The notes: generated by a model not told the origin, from the sequence alone. A stretch of DNA of 55,268 bases from Streptomyces sp. DI166 (GCF_900091315.1 NZ_FLSP01000057.1:1-55268); one strand, 5' to 3'; positions 40,344 to 50,231 are shown, counted from the first letter of the stretch. Numbers and translations: made by a program.

Positions 40344-43166
40344 TCAGTCCTCCGACGACGGCTTCGCTGCGGCCGTCTTCTTCGCTGCCGTCTTCTTGGC
40401 CGTCGTCGTCTTCTTCGCGGCGGTCTTCTTGGCGGCCGTCTTCTTCGCCGGGGCCTTCTTGGCGGTGGTCTTCTTCGCCGCGGCCTTCTTCGCCGTCTTC
40501 TTGGCGGGCCCCTTGGCGCGCTTCTCGGCGAGCAGCTCGAAGCCGCGCTCCGGGGTGATCGTCTCGACACTGTCGCCGGAGCGCAGGGTCGCGTTGGTCT
40601 CCCCGTCGGTGACGTACGGGCCGAAGCGGCCGTCCTTGACCACGACCGGCTTCTCGCTGACCGGGTCGGTGCCCAGCTCCTTCAGCGGCGGCTTGGCTGC
40701 GGCCCGGCCACGCTGCTTGGGCTGGGCGTAGATCGCCTGCGCCTCCTCCAGCGTGATCGTGAAGAGCTGCTCCTCGCTCTGCAGCGAGCGCGAGTCCGTG
40801 CCCTTCTTCAGGTACGGGCCGTAGCGGCCGTTCTGCGCGGTGATCTCCTGGCCGTCGGCGTCGGTGCCGACCACGCGCGGGAGGGACATCAGCTTGAGCG
40901 CGTCCTCCAGGGTCACCGTGTCCAGCGACATCGACTTGAACAGCGAGGCCGTCCGCGGCTTCACGGCGTTCTTGCCGGTCTTCGGGGTGCCCTCGGGCAG
41001 GATCTCGGTGACGTACGGGCCGTAGCGGCCGTCCTTGGCGACGATCTGGTGGCCGGTGACCGGGTCGGTGCCCAGCTCGAAGTCGCCGCTCGGCTTGGCG
41101 AGCAGTTCCTCGGCCAGCTCGACGGACAGCTCGTCGGGCGCCAGGTCGGTGGGGATGTCGGCGCGCTGGTGGTTCTCGGAGTCCTTCTCGCCGCGCTCGA
41201 TGTACGGCCCGTAGCGGCCGACCCGCAGCACGATGCCGTTGCCGACGGGGAACGAGGACACCTCGCGCGCGTCGATCGCGCCCAGGTCGGTCACCAGCTC
41301 CTTGAGACCGCCCAGGTGGTCCCCGTCGCCGTTGCCGGCCTCGGCGGCGCCGCCGACGCCCGCGCCCTCACCCTCGCCGAAGTAGAACCGCTTCAGCCAC
41401 GGCACGGACTGCGCCTCGCCGCGGGCGATGCGGTCGAGGTCGTCCTCCATCTTGGCGGTGAAGTCGTAGTCGACGAGCCGCCCGAAGTGCTTCTCCAGGA
41501 GGTTGACCACGGCGAAGGACAGGAAGGACGGCACCAGGGCCGTGCCCTTCTTGAACACATAGCCGCGGTCGAGGATCGTGCCGATGATCGACGCGTACGT
41601 CGACGGGCGGCCGATCTCGCGCTCTTCGAGCTCCTTGACCAGGCTGGCCTCGGTGTAGCGGGCCGGGGGCTTGGTGGCGTGCCCGTCGACCGTGATCTCC
41701 TCGGCGCCGAGCGCGTCGCCCTCGCTGACCTGCGGGAGCCGGCGCTCGCGGTCGTCCAGCTCGGCGTTCGGGTCGTCGGCGCCCTCGACGTAGGCCTTGA
41801 GGAAGCCGTGGAAGGTGATCGTCTTGCCGGACGCGGTGAACTCGACGTCCCGGCCGTCGGCGGCGGTGCCGCCGATCTTCACGGTGACGCTGTTGCCGGT
41901 CGCGTCCTTCATCTGGGAGGCGACGGTGCGCTTCCAGATCAGCTCGTAGAGCTTGAACTGGTCGCCGGTCAGACCGGTCTCGGCGGGCGTGCGGAAACGA
42001 TCACCCGAGGGGCGGATCGCCTCGTGCGCCTCCTGCGCGTTCTTGACCTTGCCCGCGTAGGTGCGCGGCGCGTCCGGCAGGTAGTCGGCGCCGTACAGCT
42101 GGGTGACCTGCGCACGGGCCGCGGCGACAGCGGTGTCGCTGAGCGTCGTGGAGTCCGTACGCATGTAGGTGATGTAGCCGTTCTCGTACAGCTTCTGGGC
42201 GATCTGCATGGTCGCCTTGGCCCCGAAGCCCAGCTTGCGGGACGCCTCCTGCTGGAGGGTCGTCGTACGGAAGGGGGCGTAGGGAGAGCGGCGGTACGGC
42301 TTGGACTCGACCGAGCGGACGGCGAACCGCGTCTGCTCCAGGGCGGCGGCCAGCGCGCGGGCGTTCGCCTCGTCGAGGTGGAGGGTGTTGGCGCTCTTGA
42401 GCTGTCCCAGGGAGTCGAAGTCGCGGCCCTGCGCGACCCGCCTGCCGTCGACGCTCTGGAGGCGGGCGACCAGCGACGACGGGTCCGAGGGGTCCCCCGC
42501 GCGACCGGTCGAGAAGGTGCCGGTCAGGTCCCAGTACTCGGCCGAACGGAACGCGATGCGCTCGCGCTCCCGCTCCACCACGAGCCGGGTCGCCACGGAC
42601 TGGACGCGGCCCGCCGACAGCCGCGGCATGACCTTCTTCCACAGCACCGGGGAGACCTCGTAGCCGTAGAGGCGGTCGAGGATGCGGCGGGTCTCCTGGG
42701 CGTCGACCAGCTTCTGGTTGAGCTGGCGCGGATTGGCGACGGCGGCCTGGATCGCGGACTTGGTGATCTCGTGGAAGACCATCCGCTTGACCGGGACCTT
42801 GGGCTTGAGCACCTCCTGCAGGTGCCAGGCGATGGCCTCGCCCTCGCGGTCCTCATCGGTGGCGAGGTAGAGCTCGTCCGACTCCTTCAGCAGGTCCTTG
42901 AGCTTCTTGACCTGGGCCTTCTTGTCCGCGTTGACGACGTAGATCGGCTCGAAGTCGTGTTCGACGTCCACCCCGAGGCGGCGCACCTCGCCGGTGTACT
43001 TCTCGGGGACCTCCGCGGCGCCGTTGGGGAGGTCGCGGATGTGCCCGACGCTCGCCTCGACAACGTATCCGGGGCCGAGATAGCCCTTGATCGTCTTCGC
43101 CTTGGCAGGCGACTCGACGATGACGAGTCGGCGGCCGCCCTTCGCGGTCTCGCTGGTCGGGGACAA
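40344..43166 (-). CDS. topA: DNA topoisomerase I
   Basis: 940 residues from TTG 43166 (GGAGAG upstream; begins LSPTSETAKGGRRLVIVES). The Toprim domain has VIVESPAKAKTIKGYLG and LATDEDREGEAIAWHL. The cleaving Tyr lies in GYITYMRTDSTT at about residue 335. SAGRVQSVATRLVV is also diagnostic. The C-terminal half has repeated KDGRYGPYV-type units and ends in a Lys/Ala-rich tail with many AAKK repeats, which in Streptomyces TopA aids processivity. The longer open frame upstream has no coding character. The enzyme relaxes negative supercoils. Confidence 0.97.
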   Translation of the reverse strand: MSPTSETAKGGRRLVIVESPAKAKTIKGYLGPGYVVEASVGHIRDLPNGAAEVPEKYTGEVRRLGVDVEHDFEPIYVVNADKKAQVKKLKDLLKESDELYLATDEDREGEAIAWHLQEVLKPKVPVKRMVFHEITKSAIQAAVANPRQLNQKLVDAQETRRILDRLYGYEVSPVLWKKVMPRLSAGRVQSVATRLVVERERERIAFRSAEYWDLTGTFSTGRAGDPSDPSSLVARLQSVDGRRVAQGRDFDSLGQLKSANTLHLDEANARALAAALEQTRFAVRSVESKPYRRSPYAPFRTTTLQQEASRKLGFGAKATMQIAQKLYENGYITYMRTDSTTLSDTAVAAARAQVTQLYGADYLPDAPRTYAGKVKNAQEAHEAIRPSGDRFRTPAETGLTGDQFKLYELIWKRTVASQMKDATGNSVTVKIGGTAADGRDVEFTASGKTITFHGFLKAYVEGADDPNAELDDRERRLPQVSEGDALGAEEITVDGHATKPPARYTEASLVKELEEREIGRPSTYASIIGTILDRGYVFKKGTALVPSFLSFAVVNLLEKHFGRLVDYDFTAKMEDDLDRIARGEAQSVPWLKRFYFGEGEGAGVGGAAEAGNGDGDHLGGLKELVTDLGAIDAREVSSFPVGNGIVLRVGRYGPYIERGEKDSENHQRADIPTDLAPDELSVELAEELLAKPSGDFELGTDPVTGHQIVAKDGRYGPYVTEILPEGTPKTGKNAVKPRTASLFKSMSLDTVTLEDALKLMSLPRVVGTDADGQEITAQNGRYGPYLKKGTDSRSLQSEEQLFTITLEEAQAIYAQPKQRGRAAAKPPLKELGTDPVSEKPVVVKDGRFGPYVTDGETNATLRSGDSVETITPERGFELLAEKRAKGPAKKTAKKAAAKKTTAKKAPAKKTAAKKTAAKKTTTAKKTAAKKTAAAKPSSED

Positions 43167-43412
43167 CTTCGCTCTTCTCTCCGGTCGACGCTGGGTGACC
43201 TCCCCGGCCTTGCTCCCGGGGTCGGGTGGTGGTGACGCTGCGGAGTGTGACGGTACATCCCGCCCCCGTGTCAAACGGGAAAAGCCCGCAACGGCCACTC
43301 GAACGGTAACCCGACTACCGCCATTCCTGCCGCCCGGAGTGCCCAGCGGCCTTTTCGAGCCTTTCCGGAGGAGCGCCTCCCAATTATCGGAATCCCAGCT
43401 CCGGCGCGGTTC

Positions 43413-43610
43413 TCACAGGCGGGTGAAGCACCATGCGGCGAGAGTGAGCGCGATCAGGGCGGCGAGGCCCGCGAGCGTCGCCGATGCGACGGGGTTCACA
43501 CCGGGGGCCACCGGTTCGCGGTGCCGTGCGCGGGCCGCCGTCCATGCCAGGAGTCCGGCTCCGAACAGCCCGAACACCGCCCCCGAGAAGATCGCCGACC
43601 CGGTTTCCAT
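43413..43610 (-). CDS. Small two-helix membrane protein upstream of topA
   Basis: 65 residues: METGSAIFSGAVFGLFGAG and ATLAGLAALIALTLAAW give two membrane helices. ATG 43610 follows AAAGGGG at about 11 bases. It occurs between topA and the repeat array. No family recognised. Confidence 0.55.
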   Translation of the reverse strand: METGSAIFSGAVFGLFGAGLLAWTAARARHREPVAPGVNPVASATLAGLAALIALTLAAWCFTRL

Positions 43611-44162
43611 GATCGAATCGCCCCTTTCGCCCCGCTCCGCGCGTGTCCCGGCCCCGTGAGGCTGGCACGCGCGGGCGACGGCGGGGCGAACCCCGGATGA
43701 ACGCGCGGGCGGCGCGTCGGCGGGCACTCCTGGGCGCTGGGGAAAGCCCGCGCTGCCCCGGCGGGCCGCCCGCGCCCGAGCGGCATCCGAGCGGGCCGCA
43801 CGGGTGCGTTTCCGGTCAACTTCTCGCGGTCAGCGCGAATTGCCCGTACGGAAAGAGATTGATCTTCCGCTGATCGCTCGGCGCTTTGTGATCACCGGGT
43901 TCTGATCGCTCGGTTCCCGGGGATCACACGGTCCCGGATCACACGGTCCTGGGTCACTCGGTCCTGGGTCACTCGGTCCTGGGTCACGCGGTCCTGGGTC
44001 ACGCGGTCCCGGATCACACGGCCCTGGATCACGCGGGGTCGGCTCGCACGGTCCCGAATCACGCGGGTTCGGCTCGTACGGTCCCGGATCACGCGGGTTC
44101 GGCTCGCACAGGTTCGGATCACGCGCGTTCCGATCACACGGTTGTGATCAGGCCGGTGGTGA
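43611..44162. other. Gene-free stretch holding a minisatellite
   Basis: Between the small membrane gene and the methyltransferase. The first 300 bases are ordinary GC-rich spacer with an AT-richer segment near 43830-43900 that may be the promoter of the small gene. The rest is the 15-bp repeat array listed next. No supported gene. Confidence 0.5.
43921..44160. repeat. Sixteen-unit 15-bp minisatellite array
   Basis: From 43921 to 44160 the DNA keeps a strict 15-base register, with units like gggtcactcggtcct and ggatcacacggtccc. Six units (43936-44010 and neighbours) differ by one or two bases and the later ones diverge (ggctcgcacggtccc, ggatcacgcgggttc). On the minus strand the array lies just after the methyltransferase stop at 44163. 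It encodes an open frame of RVTQD-type pentapeptides that is most likely accidental. Confidence 0.9.
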
Positions 44163-45680
44163 TCACGCCGGTTCCAGGAACCCCTGTTCCACCAGCAGCC
44201 GGATCTGCGCGGGCGTGCGGTCGCGCAGGAGGACCGGGTCCTCGCCGACGAGCTGGGCGATGGCGTCGAGGATGCGTCCGGCGCTCAGCGTGCCGTCGCA
44301 GACGCCCGCGAAACCGGCGCCGACGGTGTCCACCTTGGTCGCCCGGCGCATCCCGCGGTTCTGGCGCAGCACGACGTGCTCGGGGTCCTCGGCGCCGGGC
44401 AGCCCGACCTGCTCCTGCACGACCTCCCCGACGAGCCGGAAGTGCCCTTCGAGCAGGGCCGCGTCATCGTGCGCGCGCAGGTAGTCGAGCCGGTCGAAGT
44501 GCGCCCGCACCGTCTCGCCGAGCGGCTGCTCGACCGGGTGCGGCCACTCCTCGACGGTGATCGAGGGCACGGCGGAGCCCGTCCTGCGCAGGGTGATCCA
44601 GCCGAAGCCGACGGCCTTGACCTTGCGCGCCTCGAACTCGTCCAGCCAGGCGTCGTAGCGCGCCTGGTACTCGGCGGGATCGCCCCGGTGGTCCCCGGCG
44701 TCCCGCAGCCACAGCTCGGCGTACTGCGTGGTGTCCTGCACCTCGCGCTGGACGATCCACGCGTCGCACCCGCGCGGCACCCATGACCTGAGTCTGTCCT
44801 GCCAGTCCTCCCCCGCCACGTGCTGCCAGTTCGCGAGGAACTGCGCGAACCCGCCCTCGTTGAGCAGCTCCCCCGCCCCCTGAACGACCGAGCGGCACAG
44901 ATCGTCCCCGCCCATCCCGCCGTCCCGGTAGGTCAGCCGGGCGCCCGGCGAGATCACGAAGGGCGGGTTGGAGACGATCAGGTCGAACTTCTCGCCCTCC
45001 CGTACGGGCTCGAACAGCGAGCCCTCGCGCAGGTCGGCGGCCGGGGCCCCGGACAGCGCGAGGGTGAGCGCGGTGATGTGCAGCGCGCGGGGGTTGAGGT
45101 CGGTCGCCGTCACGCGCGTGGCGTGCTGCGCGGCGTGCAGCGCCTGGATGCCGGAGCCGGTGCCGATGTCCAGGGCGGTGGAGACGGGCGTACGGACGGT
45201 GATGCCGGCGAGGGTCGTGGAGGCCCCGCCGACACCGAGCACCACACCCTCGTCCCTGACGCCGATCCCGCCCGCGCCGCCGACGGCGCAGCCCAGGTCG
45301 GACACGATGAACCAGTCCTCGCCGCCGGGGCCGCCGTAGGGCCGTACGTCCACGGCCGCGGCCAGTTCGTCGTCGCCCGCGCGGGTCAGCCACCCGGTCT
45401 CCAGGCACTCCTCGACGGGCAGAACGTCCGCCACGCGCGCGTGCGGCACCGGCTGCTGGAGCAGAAAGAGCCGTACGACGGTCTCCAGCGGTGTGTCGCC
45501 GCGGGTGGCCCGGAGCGCGGGCACGGTCTCGCTGCGGGCGAGCGCGGCGTACGCGGGGGCGCCGAGCAGTTCGAGCAGCCCGTCGGCGGTGAAGGAGGCC
45601 CCGAGCAGCGCGTCCCGCAGGCGGGCGGCGACATCGGGGCGGTCGGAGGCGGGCAGTGCGGGCAGCCTGGAGGTACTCAC
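44163..45680 (-). CDS. Class I SAM-dependent methyltransferase (HemK/RlmG-like)
   Basis: 505 residues. The N-terminal 150 residues (LLELLGAPAYAALARSET, VVRLFLLQQPVPHARVADV) form a helical substrate-recognition part. A Rossmann methyltransferase follows, with TALDIGTGSGIQALHAA (SAM loop), ATDLNPRALHITALTL and LIVSNPPFVISPG, the NPPF signature of enzymes that methylate planar nitrogens such as Gln or adenine/guanine. The last 170 residues are an added domain. Substrate unknown. It lies in the conserved topA-hppA interval and ends directly at the minisatellite. Confidence 0.87.
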   Translation of the reverse strand: MSTSRLPALPASDRPDVAARLRDALLGASFTADGLLELLGAPAYAALARSETVPALRATRGDTPLETVVRLFLLQQPVPHARVADVLPVEECLETGWLTRAGDDELAAAVDVRPYGGPGGEDWFIVSDLGCAVGGAGGIGVRDEGVVLGVGGASTTLAGITVRTPVSTALDIGTGSGIQALHAAQHATRVTATDLNPRALHITALTLALSGAPAADLREGSLFEPVREGEKFDLIVSNPPFVISPGARLTYRDGGMGGDDLCRSVVQGAGELLNEGGFAQFLANWQHVAGEDWQDRLRSWVPRGCDAWIVQREVQDTTQYAELWLRDAGDHRGDPAEYQARYDAWLDEFEARKVKAVGFGWITLRRTGSAVPSITVEEWPHPVEQPLGETVRAHFDRLDYLRAHDDAALLEGHFRLVGEVVQEQVGLPGAEDPEHVVLRQNRGMRRATKVDTVGAGFAGVCDGTLSAGRILDAIAQLVGEDPVLLRDRTPAQIRLLVEQGFLEPA

Positions 45681-45726
45681 GCCCCCATTGTGACCCGCGC
45701 CGCCGCCCCCACGCGGCCCCTCGGAC

Positions 45727-46299
45727 TCAGCCGGCCGCGGCGGTCGCCGCGCCGGTGGAGGACTTGCAGCTGGACTGCTTGGCCATGGCCTGGCCGACGT
45801 CGCCCTCCTCCAGCGTCTTGAGGGCGTTGCTGCCGCTGGTGCTCAGCTTGTTCAGCTCGGCGGCGATGTCCTTCAGACCCTTGGCGAACTTGCCCTGGTC
45901 CTTGGTGTCGAGGTCGTCGATCTGCTTCTTCAGGTCGGCGTAGGAGGCGGAGATGCCGTTGAGCTCCTTGACCGCGTCCTGCTGCTTCTTCGCGCCGTCC
46001 TCGACGTCCGGCGCCCCCGCCTTCTTCACGGCCGTGCCGATTGCCTTGTAGGCATCGGACATGTCCTGGAACGCCTGGGAGTCGGTCTTCTGGACCTCTT
46101 CCGGCGTGCTGTTGTCCGAGGTCTCCTTCTGGATCGCGTCGTTGGCCGACGCGATCTTCTTCGCCTGCGGCTTCACGTCGTCGCAGACCTGCTTCGCCCA
46201 GGCATCCAGCTTGTCGTTGCCGTCGTCGCTGCTGCAGCCCGACAGCGCCAGTACCAGTACCGCACCGCCGGACAGTGCGGCCACGAGCTTCTTGTTCAC
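45727..46299 (-). CDS. Small lipoprotein, all-helical
   Basis: 190 residues from GTG 46299 (AAGGGA upstream), beginning VNKKLVAALSGGAVLVLAL with lipobox LSGC. The mature part is helical and Lys/Asp-rich (DAWAKQVCDDVKPQAKKIAS, LKKQIDDLDTKDQGKFAKGL), with two Cys (QVCDD and SSCKSS) that could pair outside the cell. An ATG at 46317 would add 6 residues. No function is known. Position between the methyltransferase and hppA appears conserved. Confidence 0.83.
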   Translation of the reverse strand: MNKKLVAALSGGAVLVLALSGCSSDDGNDKLDAWAKQVCDDVKPQAKKIASANDAIQKETSDNSTPEEVQKTDSQAFQDMSDAYKAIGTAVKKAGAPDVEDGAKKQQDAVKELNGISASYADLKKQIDDLDTKDQGKFAKGLKDIAAELNKLSTSGSNALKTLEEGDVGQAMAKQSSCKSSTGAATAAAG

Positions 46300-46447
46300 C
46301 GGATTGGTCCCTTCCATGGCTCTCGGCCCCGGAACATACACGCCGGATGGCGTACGACCGCATACCGGATGACCGATATGAGCGGTTACGCACGCATTTG
46401 CCCCACGGGAGAGAAGCCTCACGGCAGGGGGCGTGAACAGACAAGGA

Positions 46448-46485
46448 GCGGGCGGCCGGCGCGTCAATGCGCGCCGACCGCCCGC
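46448..46485 (-). terminator. Strong hairpin downstream of hppA
   Basis: A 16-bp stem with one mismatch (46448-46463 with 46470-46485) and a 6-base loop begins 30 bases after the hppA stop on the minus strand. It is followed by tccttgtctg without a long T-run. Confidence 0.65.
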
Positions 46486-46515
46486 CCCTTGAGCTGCGGC
46501 CTCGTCGGAGCCCCG

Positions 46516-48930
46516 TCAGGAGGTCGGCGAAACCACCGCCGTATCGGGTGAGTTGGCCGACCTTTCGGCGTCGCCCTCGTCACCCATCGCGATCCCGCGC
46601 CGCTTGGACACGTACACGGCACTGGCGATCACCAGGAACGCCAGCACCGCGATCAGCACGCGGGCACCGATGTTCTTGTCGTCGCCGTACGAGAAGTCGA
46701 TCACCGCGGGCGCGATCAGCAGTGCCACCAGGTTCATCACCTTCAGCAGCGGGTTGATCGCGGGACCCGCGGTGTCCTTGAAGGGGTCGCCCACGGTGTC
46801 GCCGATCACCGTGGCGGCGTGGGCCTCGCTGCCCTTGCCGCCGTGGTGGCCGTCCTCGACCAGCTTCTTGGCGTTGTCCCAGGAGCCGCCGGAATTGGCG
46901 AGGAACACCGCCATCAGCGTGCCCGCGCCGATCGCGCCGGCCAGGAACGCGCCGAGCGCGCCGACCCCGAGCGTGAACCCGATGAAGATCGGGGCCATGA
47001 CCGCGAGCAGACCGGGGGTGGCCAGCTCTCTGAGCGCGTCCCGGGTGCAGATGTCGACGACCTTGCCGTACTCCGGCTTCTCGCTGTAGTCCATGATCCC
47101 GGGCTTCTCGCGGAACTGCCGCCGTACCTCGTAGACCACCGAACCGGCCGACCGCGAGACGGCGTTGATGGCGAGTCCGGAGAAGAGGAAGACGACCGCC
47201 GCGCCGGCGATCAGGCCGACGAGGTTGTTGGGCTGCGAGATGTCCATCATCAGGCTCAGCGGGGCGTCGTCGCCGGAGAGCTTCTCGCCCACCTCCGCGG
47301 CGCCGGTGGTGATGGCGTCACGGTACGAGCCGAAGAGCGCCGACGCCGCGAGTACGGCGGTGGCGATGGCGATGCCCTTGGTGATGGCCTTGGTGGTGTT
47401 GCCGACCGCGTCCAGGTCGGTGAGCACCTGGGCGCCCGCGCCCTCGACGTCGCCGGACATCTCGGCGATGCCCTGGGCGTTGTCGGAGACCGGCCCGAAG
47501 GTGTCCATCGCGACGATCACACCGACCGTGGTGAGCAGACCGGTACCGGCCAGCGCCACCGCGAACAGCGCGAGCATGATCGACGTACCGCCGAGCAGGA
47601 AGGCCCCGTAGACGCCGAGGCCGATCAGCAGGGCGGTGTAGACGGCCGATTCCAGGCCGACGGAAATACCGGCCAGGACGACGGTGGCCGGGCCGGTCAG
47701 CGAGCTCTTGCCGATGTCGCGGACCGGTCGCCGGTCGGTCTCGGTGAAGTAGCCGGTCAGCTGCTGGATCACAGCCGCCAGCACGATGCCGATCGCCACG
47801 GCGACGACGGCGAGGATCCGCGGGTCGCCGCTCTTGCCCAGGATCGCCTCGTCGGTGACCCCGTCGAGGTCGGCGTAGGTCGAGGGCAGGTAGGTGAAGA
47901 CCGCGATGGCCACCAGGACCAGCGAGATCACCGCGGAGATGAAGAAGCCGCGGTTGATCGCCGTCATCCCGCTGCGGTCGCTGCGCCGCGGGGCCACGGC
48001 GAAGATGCCGATCATGGCCGTGATCACGCCGATCGCGGGGACCAGGAGCGGGAAGGCGAGTCCGGCGTCGCCGAACGCCACCTTGCCCAGGATGAGCGCG
48101 GCGACCAGGGTCACCGCGTAGGACTCGAAGAGGTCGGCCGCCATGCCCGCGCAGTCGCCGACGTTGTCGCCCACGTTGTCGGCGATGGTCGCGGCATTGC
48201 GCGGGTCGTCCTCCGGAATGCCCTGCTCGACCTTGCCGACCAGGTCGGCGCCGACGTCGGCGGCCTTGGTGAAGATGCCGCCTCCGACACGCATGAACAT
48301 GGCGATGAGAGCGGCCCCGAGACCGAAGCCCTCCAGCACCTTCGGCGCGTCGGCCGCGTACACCAGCACCACACAGGAGGCGCCCAGCAGACCGAGCCCC
48401 ACTGTGAACATGCCGACCACGCCGCCCGTACGGAAAGCGATCTTCATGGCTTTGTGCGAGACGGTGGTGAGATCCTTTTCCGGCTCACCTTCCGCCGGGG
48501 TCGCTTCCCTGGCCGCGGCGGCGACGCGCACATTGCTGCGCACGGCGAGCCACATGCCGATATAACCGGTGGCCGCCGAGAACGCGGCGCCGATCAAGAA
48601 GAACACTGATCGGCCGATGCGCTGATTCCAGTCGTCCGCGGGCAGCAGCATGAGCAGGAAGAAGACGACCACGGCGAATACACCGAGCGTGCGCAACTGC
48701 CGGGCCAGATAGGCATTGGCGCCTTCCTGGACCGCCGCCGCGATCTTCTTCATGCTGTCCGTGCCCTCGTCCGCCGCGAGCACCTGACGCACCAGGACAC
48801 CGGCGACCACCAGCGCCGCCAGGGCCACGAGGCCGATGACGATCACCATGGCGCGGTTGCCGTCGGTCAGGACTGCGGCTGCGAGGGTTGTGGGGTGATC
48901 CAACTGATGAGGGGTAGAAAGCCCCGCCAT
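46516..48930 (-). CDS. hppA: Membrane-bound proton-translocating pyrophosphatase
   Basis: 804 residues and about sixteen helices. The pyrophosphate-binding loop reads IFTKAADVGADLVGKVE, then DDPRNAATIADNVGDNVGDC. GNTTKAITKG has Lys where K+-dependent enzymes have Ala, so it is of the K+-independent class. NTGGSWDN-like NSGGSWDNAKKLVEDG and GDTVGDPFKDTAGPAINPL complete the active site. It couples PPi hydrolysis to proton export and supports biosynthesis by removing PPi. ATG 48930 has AAGGAGG 5 bases upstream. The last 30 residues form a short charged cytoplasmic tail. Confidence 0.97.
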   Translation of the reverse strand: MAGLSTPHQLDHPTTLAAAVLTDGNRAMVIVIGLVALAALVVAGVLVRQVLAADEGTDSMKKIAAAVQEGANAYLARQLRTLGVFAVVVFFLLMLLPADDWNQRIGRSVFFLIGAAFSAATGYIGMWLAVRSNVRVAAAAREATPAEGEPEKDLTTVSHKAMKIAFRTGGVVGMFTVGLGLLGASCVVLVYAADAPKVLEGFGLGAALIAMFMRVGGGIFTKAADVGADLVGKVEQGIPEDDPRNAATIADNVGDNVGDCAGMAADLFESYAVTLVAALILGKVAFGDAGLAFPLLVPAIGVITAMIGIFAVAPRRSDRSGMTAINRGFFISAVISLVLVAIAVFTYLPSTYADLDGVTDEAILGKSGDPRILAVVAVAIGIVLAAVIQQLTGYFTETDRRPVRDIGKSSLTGPATVVLAGISVGLESAVYTALLIGLGVYGAFLLGGTSIMLALFAVALAGTGLLTTVGVIVAMDTFGPVSDNAQGIAEMSGDVEGAGAQVLTDLDAVGNTTKAITKGIAIATAVLAASALFGSYRDAITTGAAEVGEKLSGDDAPLSLMMDISQPNNLVGLIAGAAVVFLFSGLAINAVSRSAGSVVYEVRRQFREKPGIMDYSEKPEYGKVVDICTRDALRELATPGLLAVMAPIFIGFTLGVGALGAFLAGAIGAGTLMAVFLANSGGSWDNAKKLVEDGHHGGKGSEAHAATVIGDTVGDPFKDTAGPAINPLLKVMNLVALLIAPAVIDFSYGDDKNIGARVLIAVLAFLVIASAVYVSKRRGIAMGDEGDAERSANSPDTAVVSPTS

Positions 48931-49345
48931 TCGTCCTCCTTGACGCTTGGGCTGAGCTCAAGATGTGGACGGATTGTAGGTACCGGAACCTGATCAAAAC
49001 AGTGCGCGGTAAACGAAATTGGTCTTCACCTGCTCTTCAGCAAATGATCGCCCCTCAACCATGGAACCCGAAAGAGGTAATGCCTCAAAAGCATTGACAC
49101 CCGCATTGACCTCGGCGGGAACTTGATCGAATTATCGGGAGATTGATCGTGAAGAAATTCACGAAATAGCGAAAGGGCCCTACCTGGGTAGGGCCCTTCG
49201 GGTGATCAGGTCTGAAAAGCGGGGGTCGGGCGGGGCCCGGGCGACCCCGCGAGGTCCTCTCAGGGCGTCCGCTCGGGACGCCCCGTCGGGACGTCAGCTC
49301 GGGATGTCCGGTCGGGACGTCAGCTCAGGATGTCCGGTCGGGGCG
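48931..49345. other. Intergenic region upstream of hppA
   Basis: About 415 bases. The first 230 are unusually AT-rich for this genome (48960-49170) and likely hold the hppA promoter. Then comes the hairpin at 49171-49200, followed by a run of short degenerate repeats (gggacgtcagctcgggatg type) at about 49265-49345 just past the anti-sigma gene stop. No supported gene. Confidence 0.55.
49171..49200 (-). terminator. Terminator hairpin after the bldG operon
   Basis: aagggccctacc pairs with ggtagggccctt around a short loop. On the minus strand it ends in ccctttcgctatttcg. It is about 150 bases past the anti-sigma stop and upstream of hppA. Confidence 0.6.
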
Positions 49346-49777
49346 TCAGGGAAGCTCCGCGACCGCCGGAGTGGTCGGCCAGGTCATACGGATCAGCCCG
49401 CCGTGCTCCCCGGCGGTGACCTCCACGTCGTCGACGAGGCCGCTGATGACCGCGAGGCCCATCTCGTCCTCCTCGGTCTCGGCGTCGTCGCCCGCCGCGC
49501 CCGGCGCCCGGTCGCCCGGGGCGGAGCGCGGTGCCTCGTCGCCGACCTCGATGGAGAACTGCTTCTCCTCCTCGATCAGCACCACCTTCACCGGTGCCGA
49601 GACCCCGCCGAGCTGATGCAGTCCCACAGCCCGGGAGCACGCCTCACCGACCGCGAGACGCACCTCGTCGAGGACGGCCTCGTCCACTCCGGCCCTGCGC
49701 GCCACCGCCGCCGCGACCAGTCGTGCGGTCCTGACGTGCTCGGGCAGCGCACTGAAGCGGAGTTCAACGGTGGCCAT
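49346..49777 (-). CDS. Anti-sigma factor (RsbW/SpoIIAB-like), partner of BldG
   Basis: 143 residues. HATPase_c-type kinase fold: EAVLDEVRLAVGEACSRAV carries the N-box region, and DEMGLAVISGLVDDVEV the later nucleotide-binding motif. An acidic insert (DDAETEEDE) separates them. Such proteins bind sigma factors and phosphorylate anti-anti-sigma factors. It follows bldG on the same strand as in S. coelicolor, where the product opposes BldG. ATG 49777 has GAGGGGG 5 bases upstream and five residues fewer than the longest frame. Confidence 0.9.
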   Translation of the reverse strand: MATVELRFSALPEHVRTARLVAAAVARRAGVDEAVLDEVRLAVGEACSRAVGLHQLGGVSAPVKVVLIEEEKQFSIEVGDEAPRSAPGDRAPGAAGDDAETEEDEMGLAVISGLVDDVEVTAGEHGGLIRMTWPTTPAVAELP

Positions 49778-49889
49778 GCATCCCCCTCGCAACTACGGGC
49801 GTGCTGTCCGGAGGACCGGGCCGCCGAGCGCCCGGTCCCCCTTCTGGAACGTCGTCCGTCCCGGGGCCGAGAGCGCCCCGGAGCGGAGA

Positions 49890-50231
49890 TCAGTCGGTGG
49901 CCGCCACCGCTTCCTCGACCGAGGTGTGGATCGGGAACACCTTGGTGAGGCCGGTGATACGGAAGATCTTCAGAATGCGCTCCTGGTTGCAGACCAGGCG
50001 CAGCGAGCCCTCATGGGCACGCACCCGCTTCAGTCCGCCGACCAGGACGCCGAGCCCGGTGGAGTCGAGGAAGTCCACGCCCTCCATGTCGACGACGAGG
50101 TGGAAACTCCCGTCGTTCACCAGCTCGACCAGCTGCTCGCGCAGCTTGGGCGCGGTATATACGTCGATTTCGCCACCGACCTCGACGACCGTACGATCGC
50201 CGACGGTACGGGTCGACAGGGACAGGTCCAC
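49890..50231 (-). CDS. bldG: Anti-sigma factor antagonist BldG
   Basis: 113 residues with the STAS fold. [20 protein letters not shown] is followed by [20 protein letters not shown], whose Ser (about 57) is the phosphorylation site, and [19 protein letters not shown]. Size and sequence match Streptomyces BldG, needed for aerial growth and antibiotic production. GTG 50231 has GGAGG 5 bases upstream. It precedes the anti-sigma gene by 112 bases and is divergent from the helicase gene. Confidence 0.97.

Noticed and set aside
40370..40510. Separate repeat element at the topA end
   Set aside because: The ttcttcgc-type repeats encode the Lys/Ala-rich TopA tail and need no other explanation.
43892..44137. 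81-residue minus-strand ORF of RVTQD pentapeptides
   Set aside because: It is an open frame created by the 15-bp array (15 is a multiple of 3), with no ribosome site.
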